Below are positions 23,411-30,918 of a stretch of 57,973 nt of DNA, one piece after another. The notes beneath the pieces are model-generated. The model searched no databases and was not told the origin of the DNA. It saw only the letters and a list, made by a program, of their open reading frames with translations. This DNA comes from a bacterium (GTDB taxonomy: Bacteria; Sysuimicrobiota; Sysuimicrobiia; Sysuimicrobiales; Segetimicrobiaceae), in assembly GCA_035945995.1 (NCBI GenBank), contig DASYZR010000135.1, positions 1-57,973 of the forward strand, written 5' to 3'. Within the stretch, counting starts at the first letter, position 1; every line of letters begins with the position of its first letter. The translations under genes were made by a program, and so were the position numbers.

Positions 23411-24148
23411 ATGAATTGTGCTCCTGGTTACCGTGAGTGGGCGGCTCCCGACGCGTTGCAACCGGCAATAGCGTGTCTGTGGATGCGTGTCGTTCCTACG
23501 GAAGGCACTCCGCCGACCCTTGTATTACCGGATGGCTGCGTGGACCTGATCTGGCACAAAGGCCGGGTCGCTCATGTGGCCGGACCGGACACCGGCCCAA
23601 TGCCTACCCCGCTGTTACCGGGGACGATTCTCGTGGGAGCGCGATTTCGTCCGGGCGCCGGCGGACCCGCTCTGGGGATCCCCTTGCACAGCCTTCTGAA
23701 CCGCCGCGTCGACCTTTCCCACCTCCGTCCGGAGCTTGCCCAGCGGCTGCCGGCGAGTCTGGATTTGTCGAGGGCTATGCAGCTGGTGGCGGAGACTGCA
23801 TACGAACTCGCAGGCTGGGGCCCACCAGACGTTCTGGTGTGTGAGGCATGCGATCGGCTTGCCCAGCCCAGGGCTCGTGTTGAAGTTCTCGCAACGGAAT
23901 TCGGGCTAAGCGACCGGCAATTCCGGCGCCGTTTCCAGGCAGCTGTCGGCTATGGCCCGAAGACTCTCCAAAGAGTGCTGCGGTTCCAACGCCTTCTTGC
24001 GCACATCGATGCTATGCCAGTCAAGACCGACTTGGCAGGGGTCGCGCTCGACCTCGGCTACACCGACCAGCCGCATCTGACTCGGGAATGCGCGCGCCTT
24101 TCCGGCCTCTCGCCCGTAGCGCTCGCGCGGACCCGGGCGCTCCGTTAG
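23411..24148 (+). CDS. AraC-family regulator with DUF6597-type N-terminus
   Basis: A 245-residue protein. The N-terminal half (LQPAIACLWMR..., LVLPDGCVDLIWHKG, AGPDTGPMPTPLLPG) is the sensing domain often fused to AraC HTHs. The C-terminal half has a VEVLATEFGLSDRQFRRRFQ helix-turn-helix and LAGVALDLGYTDQPHLTREC, with the ending LSGLSPVALAR. The ATG at 23411 (MNCAPGYREW) is the best start. It stands alone on the plus strand; likely targets are the neighbouring island genes. Confidence 0.82.
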   Translation: MNCAPGYREWAAPDALQPAIACLWMRVVPTEGTPPTLVLPDGCVDLIWHKGRVAHVAGPDTGPMPTPLLPGTILVGARFRPGAGGPALGIPLHSLLNRRVDLSHLRPELAQRLPASLDLSRAMQLVAETAYELAGWGPPDVLVCEACDRLAQPRARVEVLATEFGLSDRQFRRRFQAAVGYGPKTLQRVLRFQRLLAHIDAMPVKTDLAGVALDLGYTDQPHLTRECARLSGLSPVALARTRALR

Positions 24149-24183
24149 CACGTGTCCAGGGCCCGCAACAAGAAATCGACGCC

Positions 24184-24257
24184 CTAGTGCACCATTGCTG
24201 AAGTCCGTTGACGGTACCATTGATGCATCGCCTGCCGGGTGAATGATGGTGCACTAG
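24184..24257. repeat. 74-bp IS630-related miniature inverted-repeat element
   Basis: CTAGTGCACCAT (24184-24195) and its exact complement ATGGTGCACTAG (24246-24257) bracket 50 bp. The same 12-mer forms the outer end of the IS630 remnant at 27308. The interior (minus strand CACCCGGCAGGCGATGCATC) also matches the remnant near 27590, so the element is an internally deleted copy of that IS. It lies in a 275-bp gap that holds nothing else I recognise. Confidence 0.65.
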
Positions 24258-24424
24258 CCTCCGGTCCCGGAGGGGGCATGCCCGCGCGTATAGGGTTCTA
24301 GACTTGATTGACCTACGCGAATCCTGTGACAGCAGGGCCGTGATAAACACGGTCTGCCGGGTCTGGAGTGGCTACCTGGGCGTCGGATTTCTCGTGTCGC
24401 CGCGTGGACGTTCCTGCCACGCCC

Positions 24425-25114
24425 TCAGCACATCCATCGCGATACCTGTGACGGAGTGGACCTGCCGAAGCCCTCACCTTCCCGTCTTTCCGCATGCGCG
24501 TCGTTCACGCCGAGCACGCAGACCGCGGGCGGATCGAGGTCGAGGGTCTCGATGCGGATTCGGGAGTAGCCGGCTGCTTCGAGCAGTAATCGGATCTGGT
24601 GTGCCGCCCGCTGGGAGGTCTCGCTCGTTGCACCGGGACAACGCGGTTGGGAAGCGATCGCGATCTGCCCCCCGGGTCGCAGTCTCGCCCGCAGCTGCCT
24701 CAGCGTCCGGGCGGGGTCGGGCCAGAATCCCATCGAGTTGACGGCCAGGACCGCGTCGAGTGGTTCCCCAAACGTTGGGAGGTCGTCGGCCGAACCCCGC
24801 CGGAGATCAACCCGCCCGGCGCGGATAGCGTGCGCGTTGCGCCTGCAGGCCTGGCGGACCATCACCTGCGAGTGATCTACGCCGTAGACGTGGCCGGCGG
24901 TAGCAAACCAGCTCAGCTCTTGGATCGCGATGCCCGGCCCGAAGCCGATCTCCAAGACCCGGTCGGTGGGCTGCACATCGAGCAACGAAACCACCCAGCG
25001 GTTGCGCTGCCGGTTGGACGGGCGATACGCCATGACCCAGCCGGTAACCCGCCCAACGGTGCCCCGAGGGTGACCAAACTGACCAACGATGGCCGCGATC
25101 ACGGCCCGCTTCAT
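24425..25114 (-). CDS. Class I SAM-dependent methyltransferase
   Basis: A 229-residue Rossmann methyltransferase. Motif I is VLEIGFGPGIA (about residue 54), followed by VYGVDHSQVMV, the acidic loop RRGSADDLPTF, LDAVLAVNSMGFW and LRPGGQIAIASQP. The N-terminal RPSNRQRNRW segment is common in UbiE/Coq5-like and small-molecule methyltransferases. The substrate is unknown. The ATG at 25114 is chosen over the upstream TTG. A separate methyltransferase fragment lies immediately upstream. Confidence 0.8.
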   Translation of the reverse strand: MKRAVIAAIVGQFGHPRGTVGRVTGWVMAYRPSNRQRNRWVVSLLDVQPTDRVLEIGFGPGIAIQELSWFATAGHVYGVDHSQVMVRQACRRNAHAIRAGRVDLRRGSADDLPTFGEPLDAVLAVNSMGFWPDPARTLRQLRARLRPGGQIAIASQPRCPGATSETSQRAAHQIRLLLEAAGYSRIRIETLDLDPPAVCVLGVNDAHAERREGEGFGRSTPSQVSRWMC

Positions 25115-25116
25115 GG

Positions 25117-25422
25117 CTATGGCCTGCTCCCGGTGACGAGCCAAGCCCGGGATCCCAGCAGCAGGCCATCAGGCGTGACGTACGGTTCGAGCGCGGACTG
25201 GACGGCCTCTGTTACCCGGGCGACCGTCGGCGGGTCGGCGTCTTGGAGCAGGGAGCTCCTGATCCCGGTTGCCTCGAGGAACGCGATCGCGTCGGCGACG
25301 CCGGGGCCCATCAGAGCGGCTCGGGCGATTGGCTCGGTGGTGATGTCGCTGAGCGCCGAGGTGCGCAACGCGCTGGCAATCCGGCGGCCGTTACAGATGC
25401 CGGCTGGGCGGGATGTTGGCAT
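25117..25422 (-). pseudogene. Truncated methyltransferase C-terminal fragment
   Basis: The 101-codon frame ends with LLGSRAWLVTGSRP, preceded by PPTVARVTEAVQSALEPYVT and GPGVADAIAFLEATGIRSS. This is the typical tail of a different family of SAM methyltransferases, with no Rossmann core in front. Its beginning overlaps the end of the FAD oxidoreductase gene, so I read it as a leftover of a gene cut by recombination. Confidence 0.5.
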
Positions 25423-26794
25423 TCAGGTGAAAGACATTCGTCGGGTCGTAGCGGTCCTTGAGCGCAGTCAGCCGCTGCAAGCGCCCACCGTAGGCGGCCT
25501 CCACGCCGGAGGCGCCCTCGTCGGAGAGGAAGTTCGCGTAGACGCCGGTGCTGAACGGCAGCATCGCCTCCCAGCCCTCACGCACCCAGGCGACATGGCG
25601 CTGGCTGTCGGCGTCTGCCGGCGGCCAAGCGGCGGCGATGTTGATCTCGAAGCCGACCTCGCGCTCGCCGACCGCCGTTGCCGCCGGGTCGCCGCGGCTC
25701 ACTGCCCCGCCGATGGTGAACATGACGATCTGCGAGAAGGGGGAGGTGATCGAGGAGATCCGCCTCACGATCTCGTCGATGATCGCATCGGCCAACCTCC
25801 GTACGCGATGCGACTTCCAGTAGTAATGCCGGCCGTGCGGGGACCCGTCGTCGAGCATCGATTGCAGCGCGACGTACGGCGTCGGGCGTACCAACTCGGC
25901 GACCGGCGAGCCGATCGCCTTCAGTGGCGCAATCGCCTGCGCGCCCGCGTTCGGATCGCCGGCCCAGACGACCATCATGGCCAGCGCCGGCTGTCCATAA
26001 CGATCTGCGGGCAGAATCGGCATCGGCGGCGCTAGCATGGCGGCCATCGTCATGCCCAGCTCGTCCGGCGCCTCGGAGGCGTAGTCGCGGACGAACCGTA
26101 GCACCTCCGGCGCGTCCGCCAGCGGCCATAAGATTGGTCCGCCGAGAACGAGTGGTCCCACCGGGTGGAGCCGATACTCGAAGGATGTGACGATCCCGAA
26201 GTTGCCGCCGCCGCCGCGCACTCCCCAGAAGAGGTCCGGCTCGCTTTCGGCGTCGATGTGGATCCGCTCGGCGTCAGCCGTCACCAGATCGACGGACATT
26301 AGGTTGTCGACGGTCAGGCCGTACTTGCGCATGAGATGCCCGAGGCCGCCGCCCAGGGTCAGCCCGCCGATCCCAGTGTGGCTGATGACCCCGCCCGTCG
26401 TGGCGAGAGCGAACGGCTGAGTGGCGCGGTCGAGCTCGTTCCAGAGGACGCCACCCGCGGCCCGCGCCATGCGCGCCGACGGGTCGACGCGGATCGCCTT
26501 CATCAGCGAGAGGTCGATCATGACGCCGCCATCGCAGACGGCGTGACCGGCCACCGCGTGCCCGCCGCCGCGAACAGAGATAAGGAGGTCGCGCTCGCGG
26601 GCGAACTGGACGGCGGTCGCTACGTCGTCCGCGCCCGCGCAGCGGGCGATGAGGGCCGGGTAGCGGTCGATGCCACCATTCCAGATGCGCCGGGCTTCGT
26701 CGTAACCTTCCTCGCCCGGCCGCAGCAGCGCGCCGCGGAACTGGCCACGTAGGCGTGCTTGTGGTTCGATTATCTCCGCAAATCTCGGCACCAT
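25391..26794 (-). CDS. FAD-dependent oxidoreductase, BBE-like (PCMH fold)
   Basis: A 467-residue enzyme of the berberine-bridge/6-hydroxynicotine-oxidase group. The FAD domain has RGGGHAVAGHAVCDGGVMID (the His is the covalent-FAD position) and GGVISHTGIGGLTLGGGLGH. The cysteine of bicovalent members is replaced in this second motif (TGIGG, not a GYCxxVG form), so mono-covalent FAD is expected. The C-terminus ends RYDPTNVFHLNANI, as in the family. The start at 26794 has AAGGAGA 7 nt ahead; an upstream ATG at 26824 is less good. Divergent from a MerR gene with a MerR-type promoter between them. Confidence 0.85.
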   Translation of the reverse strand: MVPRFAEIIEPQARLRGQFRGALLRPGEEGYDEARRIWNGGIDRYPALIARCAGADDVATAVQFARERDLLISVRGGGHAVAGHAVCDGGVMIDLSLMKAIRVDPSARMARAAGGVLWNELDRATQPFALATTGGVISHTGIGGLTLGGGLGHLMRKYGLTVDNLMSVDLVTADAERIHIDAESEPDLFWGVRGGGGNFGIVTSFEYRLHPVGPLVLGGPILWPLADAPEVLRFVRDYASEAPDELGMTMAAMLAPPMPILPADRYGQPALAMMVVWAGDPNAGAQAIAPLKAIGSPVAELVRPTPYVALQSMLDDGSPHGRHYYWKSHRVRRLADAIIDEIVRRISSITSPFSQIVMFTIGGAVSRGDPAATAVGEREVGFEINIAAAWPPADADSQRHVAWVREGWEAMLPFSTGVYANFLSDEGASGVEAAYGGRLQRLTALKDRYDPTNVFHLNANIPPSRHL

Positions 26795-26831
26795 CGGATC
26801 TCTCCTTGCGGACCAAGTCTCCATAGCCCGC

Positions 26832-26862
26832 AGCCTACGCCTTCAAGTACACTTGATGTCAA
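26832..26862 (-). promoter_or_regulatory. MerR-type promoter with 19-bp spacer and operator dyad
   Basis: On the minus strand TTGACA (26862-26857) and TAGGCT (26837-26832) are separated by 19 bp, the overlong spacer typical of MerR-activated promoters. The spacer contains the perfect dyad TCAAGT-GT-ACTTGA (26843-26856), close to the CAAGT/ACTTG half-sites of SoxR-like regulators. It drives the FAD oxidoreductase and is next to the divergent merR-type gene. Confidence 0.75.
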
Positions 26863-26894
26863 GATGTTCGATCGATGGTGAAGAAGGAGCTCCA

Positions 26895-27311
26895 ATGCTG
26901 ACCATCAGTGAGCTGGCCCGTCGCGCCGGGATTGCCCCCTCGGCCCTGCGCTACTACGAGGACCTCGGCCTGCTTCCGACGCCCGCCAGGATCTCAGGGC
27001 AACGCCGCTACCCCGAATCGGCAGTCGAGCTCGTCGGGATCATCCTGCTCCTGCGCGACGTCGGGTTCTCGCTCGCCGAGCAGAAGGCATTCATGGCCGC
27101 ACGGGCGATTGCGCCGAACGAGTGGCGGCGGCTCGCTCGGCGCAAGCTGGCCGAACTCGACGAGCAAATCGCCAAAGCTCGGGCCGCCCGCGAGGCCGTC
27201 GACCACGCCCTGCGCTGTCCTCACGAGGACATCCTGCAATGCCCCAACTTCCGCCGCCTCATCACCGCCCGCCTGGCCGGCCAGCCGCTCCACGAAGCCC
27301 ACTCGCACTAG
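26895..27311 (+). CDS. MerR-family transcriptional regulator
   Basis: A 138-residue regulator: N-terminal winged helix TISELARRAGIAPSALRYYE, then QRRYPESAVELVGIILLLRDVGFSLAEQ, a coiled-coil dimer helix, and a C-terminal CPHEDILQCPNF ligand region with two cysteines that does not match the four-cysteine Fe-S motif of SoxR. AAGGAG precedes the ATG at 26895. It likely distorts the adjacent 19-bp-spacer promoter to switch on the FAD oxidoreductase. Its stop codon TAG coincides with the terminal repeat of an IS630 remnant (27308), so the natural C-terminus may have been altered. Confidence 0.88.
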   Translation: MLTISELARRAGIAPSALRYYEDLGLLPTPARISGQRRYPESAVELVGIILLLRDVGFSLAEQKAFMAARAIAPNEWRRLARRKLAELDEQIAKARAAREAVDHALRCPHEDILQCPNFRRLITARLAGQPLHEAHSH

Positions 27312-27720
27312 TGCACCATAGCCCAAGTCCTGAGAGAGAAGCCAGGAGTTCCGGCCATGGGCCCGTATGCTCGGCTCCAAATTCATCGCAGCATACGTCG
27401 CAGCAGAGGTCACAGCTTCCATGGACCCAGCAATCGGTATTCGTCGAAAGGGTCCTCCACCTGCGGTCGTCATCGCGCTCACCCCCGAGGAGCGCGCCGC
27501 TCTTGAGCATCTCTGCCGGGCCGGCACGACCGAACGCCGGCTGGTCGACCGCGCGCACGTCGTCCGTTCACGTGGTCATTCACCCGGCAGGCGATGCATC
27601 AGTGGTACCGTCAAGTCCTCGGGTCACATCCGATCGCTGGCGTGGCGGAGTCCGGTTGAGCTTCAGTTGACTGCCGGCGCCGGTCGCCACGCCAGAAATG
27701 CCGGTGAAACCACCTAGCTT
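27308..27720 (+). pseudogene. IS630-family remnant
   Basis: The outer terminal repeat CTAGTGCACCAT is at 27308-27319. A transposase N-terminus follows from ATG 27421, with VIALTPEERAALEHLCRAGT and TERRLVDRAHVV, the helix-turn-helix start of IS630 transposases. The frame then jumps near 27570 into unrelated sequence, and the DDE domain and right terminal repeat are missing. The rest of the gap up to 27765 holds no gene I can support. Confidence 0.65.
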
Positions 27721-27765
27721 CGGGTCAATCGCCAAGCCCTGTGGGCGACGTTCGACTGACCTCTA

Positions 27766-27794
27766 TCGACAAACCGAAGCCGCTTGGGTATAAT
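27766..27794 (+). promoter_or_regulatory. Promoter of the DUF4160/DUF2442 operon
   Basis: TCGACA (27766-27771), a 17-bp spacer and the perfect -10 TATAAT (27789-27794). The predicted transcription start is at about 27801, on the GTG start codon, so the mRNA would be leaderless. Confidence 0.65.
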
Positions 27795-27800
27795 TCTTGT

Positions 27801-28055
27801 GTGGTCACGATTCATGCTCGAGGGGTTCGCTTTCGAGTGTACCCTCAAGATCATGGTCGTCGCCACGTCCACGGCCTGTACGGCGGCGTTGCGGTGATCG
27901 TGGAGCTTAGACAGGACGGAACGGTCGCTCTCGCAGACCGCAAGGACTCTATTCGGCCGGGCGATGCGAAGCGTAGCGACGTGCGATGGGTGCTGGAGGT
28001 GGCCGCGGAGCATTTTGAGCCCCTTGCGGCCGCGTGGGAGAAGATGCACAGATGA
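27801..28055 (+). CDS. DUF4160 protein
   Basis: The 84-residue protein has the DUF4160 pattern: VRFRVYPQDHGRRHVHGLYG with the conserved H-x-x-x-H/VHG segment, followed by a beta-rich part and the helix SDVRWVLEVAAEHFEPLAAAWEKMH. Such genes often pair with DUF2442 genes in accessory regions and are sometimes proposed as toxin-antitoxin-like modules without proof. A GTG at 27801 is favoured by the promoter position. The stop overlaps the next ATG (ATGA). Confidence 0.75.
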   Translation: MVTIHARGVRFRVYPQDHGRRHVHGLYGGVAVIVELRQDGTVALADRKDSIRPGDAKRSDVRWVLEVAAEHFEPLAAAWEKMHR

Positions 28056-28537
28056 CACAAGATCGGGTCATTACAACGAATACAGAGATCGATGCCGCCA
28101 TTGCACAAGCGCGCGCGCAAGAGAATGATCGGCCCCGCGCGATTGAAGCACACTATGACACATCGAGCGATAAAGTTGTCATCCGTCTCGCCTCTGGTGT
28201 CGATGTCGCCATTCCTCGCACTAATCTTCAGGGCCTTGAGAGGGCAACGGGCGCCCAAGTGGCTAAGATCGAGCTGGAGGGAGCAGGTTCGGGGCTCCAC
28301 TGGGCGTCCTTGGATGTCGACCACTATATCCCCGGTCTTCTCGCTGGCGTGTTCGGAACGAAACGCTGGATGCGCGAACTGGGGCGCAAGGGCGGGGCTG
28401 TCCGAAGCGCGGCAAAGGCCGCGGCCGCGCGAGCCAATGGCCGCAAGGGTGGCCGTCCTCGCCGGCATACTCGGGCCGTCGCGGTGAGCAGTCTCACCGC
28501 ACGCCGGAAGCGCAAGCGTGCCGCACGGCACGCGTAA
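28052..28537 (+). CDS. DUF2442 protein with basic GRKGG/AT-hook-like tail
   Basis: A 161-residue protein with two parts. Residues about 30-110 form a DUF2442 domain (EAHYDTSSDKVVIRLASGVDVAIPRTNLQGLE, ending in a WASLDVDHYIPGLLAGVFG motif). Residues 115-161 are a basic tail with GRKGG twice and a GRKGGRPRR AT-hook-like sequence. It resembles DNA-binding antitoxin-like partners of DUF4160. Its start overlaps the DUF4160 stop by 4 bp, so the pair is translationally coupled. The tail recalls the KGG motif of the small proteins at 18224 and 18601. Confidence 0.75.
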   Translation: MTQDRVITTNTEIDAAIAQARAQENDRPRAIEAHYDTSSDKVVIRLASGVDVAIPRTNLQGLERATGAQVAKIELEGAGSGLHWASLDVDHYIPGLLAGVFGTKRWMRELGRKGGAVRSAAKAAAARANGRKGGRPRRHTRAVAVSSLTARRKRKRAARHA

Positions 28538-28624
28538 TCAAGTGTCGAAGGGCACCAGGGCTGTGTTAACGACGGCTCCCTTCGGACAATAGTCTGAACG
28601 TGGTCGGAGGTTGGCCGCGGGGGC

Positions 28625-28679
28625 TTCGTAATGCGCAGGTCATCGGTTCAAATCCGATCGCCGGCTCCAGTAAAATAAG
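28625..28679 (+). repeat. Right attachment site (attR), 55-bp direct repeat
   Basis: A perfect copy of 18977-19031: the tRNA-Thr from the anticodon loop to the CCA, plus AGTAAAATAAG, without the 5' half of the tRNA. It marks the right end of the island. The IS110-family element begins immediately after it. Confidence 0.9.
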
Positions 28680-28778
28680 ATAAGATGGAAGGACCGGTCT
28701 CCTAGCTCGCAGTCACGAAGATTACGCTGCGAGCGGATCTGCGCACAGCGCAGAGCTTCATACGAGAGGAGGCCGGTC

Positions 28779-29876
28779 ATGACGCAGGATACCATCTTTG
28801 TTGGGTTGGATGTGCATAAATCGTCGATCAATGTCGCTGCAGCGGATCGCGACGGTGAAGTACGGTCTTTGGGAGCTGTAGCGAACAGCCCTGAAGCTGT
28901 GGCGAAGCTGGTGAAGCGCTTAGGTCCTGCCTCGCGGCTGTCCGCGTGCTATGAAGCGGGGCCATGTGGCTATGTGGTGGCCCGTCAGCTCAACCGGCTT
29001 GGTGCAGCGTGTGTCGTGGTGGCTCCCAGTTTGATTCCCCGCAAGCCGGGCGATCGCGTGAAAAATGATCGCCGCGATGCCGTCAAGCTGGCACGGTTAC
29101 TGCGCAGCGGTGACCTGACTCCAGTATGGATCCCTGATGAAGCCCACGAGGCGTTGCGGGATCTCAGTCGCGCGCGGGGGCACGCCTCTATCGATGTCTT
29201 GCGTCACCGCAATCAATTGGGCAAGTTCCTGCTGCGCCTCGGCGTCCGCGCTCCAGAGGAAGGCCGCGCATGGGGCAAAGCGCACCGGGCCTGGCTCCAG
29301 TCCCTGCATGTCCCGCACGCGAGTCAGCAGGTCGTGCTTCGCGATTACCTCGCCACGATCGACCAGGCCGAGCAGCGCTTGGAGAACCTGGAAGCTGAGC
29401 TTACCTTGCTGGCGGCGCAGACCCCTCACGCGCCGCTGATTGCCGCGCTTCAAGCTCTGCGGGGCGTGGATGTGCTGACGGGGGTCACATTGGTGGCTGA
29501 ACTGGGCGACTTGCGGCGGTTCCCCTCGCCGCGCGATCTCATGGGCTACACGGGCTTGGTGCCGAGCGAGGATTCCTCTGGGGAGCGGCGCTGGCGTGGG
29601 CACATTACCAAGACCGGCAATGCCCATATCCGCCACGCGCTGATCCAAGCCGCCTGGCACTATCGCCATCCGCCGGGCGTGTGGGGCGCGCTCAAGAAGC
29701 GCCAAGCGGGCCTTCCCCCCACGGTCCTCGCCATCAGTCGGACCGCCCAGCAGCGCCTTCATCGGCGGTTCCGCCGGCTCGTGTATCGGGGCAAACTGCC
29801 TCAGGTCGCTGCCGTGGCCGTCGCGCGGGAGTTGGTGGAGTTTATTTGGGCGGTCGCGCAGGCGATTCCGGCCTAG
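28779..29876 (+). CDS. IS110-family transposase (DEDD recombinase)
   Basis: A 365-residue transposase. The RuvC-like N-terminal domain carries the DEDD residues D11 (GLDVHK), E59 (CYEAGP), D97 and D100 (KNDRRD). The C-terminal Tnp_20 domain has LRGVDVLTGVTLVAELGD and LMGYTGLVPSEDSSGERRW, which holds the expected catalytic serine, then GHITKTGNAHIRHALIQAAW. It appears intact. IS110 enzymes work with a bridge RNA that pairs with donor and target DNA. GAGGAGG precedes the ATG. Confidence 0.92.
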   Translation: MTQDTIFVGLDVHKSSINVAAADRDGEVRSLGAVANSPEAVAKLVKRLGPASRLSACYEAGPCGYVVARQLNRLGAACVVVAPSLIPRKPGDRVKNDRRDAVKLARLLRSGDLTPVWIPDEAHEALRDLSRARGHASIDVLRHRNQLGKFLLRLGVRAPEEGRAWGKAHRAWLQSLHVPHASQQVVLRDYLATIDQAEQRLENLEAELTLLAAQTPHAPLIAALQALRGVDVLTGVTLVAELGDLRRFPSPRDLMGYTGLVPSEDSSGERRWRGHITKTGNAHIRHALIQAAWHYRHPPGVWGALKKRQAGLPPTVLAISRTAQQRLHRRFRRLVYRGKLPQVAAVAVARELVEFIWAVAQAIPA

Positions 29877-29908
29877 GTGGCCTTCACGACATCGCGCGAT
29901 ACATGAGG

Positions 29909-30124
29909 ATGGACAGCGCGGGTGCTCAGGACCGGGCCACGGTTGGGAGAATCCTCGGCAAACCCTTTGCGCTCAGGGTTTCGATCCGAACGCGCGCAAT
30001 AAGAGCGAGGCAGCTCCCGACGGCTCCCTATCATGCGGTGGGATGCATGCATCCTGTGACCCGCGACTACCAGGGTGATCAACCGTCGACAATACGGCCG
30101 CATCCTGGCACCCGCGCTGTCCAT
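29909..30124 (+). ncRNA. Candidate bridge RNA of the IS1111-type element
   Basis: In IS1111-group elements the bridge RNA lies downstream of the transposase. Here the 330-bp non-coding right end contains a perfect 17-bp inverted repeat (29909-29925 with 30108-30124), extendable by 5 bp across one bulge, enclosing about 180 nt with smaller hairpins such as GGGATGCATGCATCCT near 30042. Exact ends and the target- and donor-binding loops cannot be assigned by eye. Confidence 0.45.
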
Positions 30125-30225
30125 GCCCGACCACCAACGCGCTATCGCATCAGGTACTTAAGCCGGAAGGATTGAACCAAGGGACTTGACCGGTCCTTCC
30201 ATACCAGGATTTTCGAAAGTCGCCA

Positions 30226-30266
30226 GTCGTCCAAAACCCCTCCGTTGGGGCACCCTTGGGGCACCG
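30226..30266 (+). repeat. att-adjacent 41-bp block with tandem TTGGGGCACC, copy 2
   Basis: Identical to 19050-19090, including the two TTGGGGCACC units at 30245-30254 and 30256-30265. The flanks (30207-30286) are about 92% alike to 19031-19110 by eye. Here the block is outside the island's right repeat, separated from it only by the IS110-family element. Confidence 0.6.
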
Positions 30267-30918
30267 ATCAGACAGCCTGCCTCGGGCATCTTCCGGGGGC
30301 GCCCACGATTCATCGCGGACCGATCTCGTGATTGCGGTCGCAACGGACGGCAAGAGTCCCGCTTGTGCTGCGCCTGAGGGGTCCAATCGGCGCCGGCGTA
30401 GGACCGGAATATGGGGCGCTGCTCAGCCTCCTCGGTGAGCTCCGGCACGAGAACGTCGCGCATGAGCCGGGACTTCGCGCGCCGGATGGCACTGTGGTAT
30501 CGTTTCCTCGACCTCGATCTCGCCGAGCACCCCCCGATTGAAACATGCGGCCAGTCGGTCGTACCCTTGGCAGGAGGTGCCGCGCGGGGCCTCCCGACTA
30601 CCACGCCGCGCTCGACTCCGCTATGATCGGCCCAATCGACAACGCTTTCGGTATTGTCGGCAGGATAAATCATCTTTGTCGGCGTGACATATTGACTTGA
30701 GACGGTCTATACATTCGGTCAGCCAGGTGAAGGCATCTTAGAGACAGCACAATTGACGCTCTAGTTGGTGCGAGCGGTGGGCGGCGACGGACACTTCGTC
30801 GCCACGAAGGGACATCCTATCGCGAGTGCCAATGACGAAGTAGGCGCCGCGTGAGTGCCATAATTTTCGACCAACGCTCATTCGACCGTACAGGGACGGG
30901 GACAGTTCCGGACACGTT
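30267..30918. other. Junction stretch, no supported gene
   Basis: About 650 bp between the att-adjacent repeat and the LysR gene. A minus-strand frame (30158-30673) is open but reads partly through the IS end and has no family match. I see only possible decayed sequence and an A/T-richer part around 30690-30720. Confidence 0.4.

Larger units (their letters stand above)
18977..28679. mobile_element. Genomic island integrated in tRNA-Thr
   Basis: The 9.7-kb segment between the two 55-bp repeats is visibly less GC-rich than the left flank. It carries accessory genes (efflux pump, regulators, methyltransferase, FAD enzyme, DUF4160/DUF2442 pair) and IS debris. No integrase, excisionase or replication gene is recognisable, so the island is either immobile or was mobilised in trans. 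The right repeat is followed directly by an IS110-family insertion. Confidence 0.8.
28680..30206 (+). mobile_element. IS110-family (IS1111 group) insertion sequence
   Basis: The left limit is fixed because attR ends at 28679, and the right limit because att-adjacent sequence (GGATTTTCGAAA) resumes at 30207. Subterminal 14-bp inverted repeats ATGGAAGGACCGGT (28685-28698) and ACCGGTCCTTCCAT (30189-30202) are perfect, as in the IS1111 group. Total length is about 1.53 kb, with the transposase near the left end and 330 bp of non-coding DNA on the right. Confidence 0.85.

Noticed and set aside
27801-28537. Calling the DUF4160/DUF2442 genes a proven toxin-antitoxin system
   Set aside because: The gene layout is suggestive, but the sequence shows no known toxin catalytic motif.
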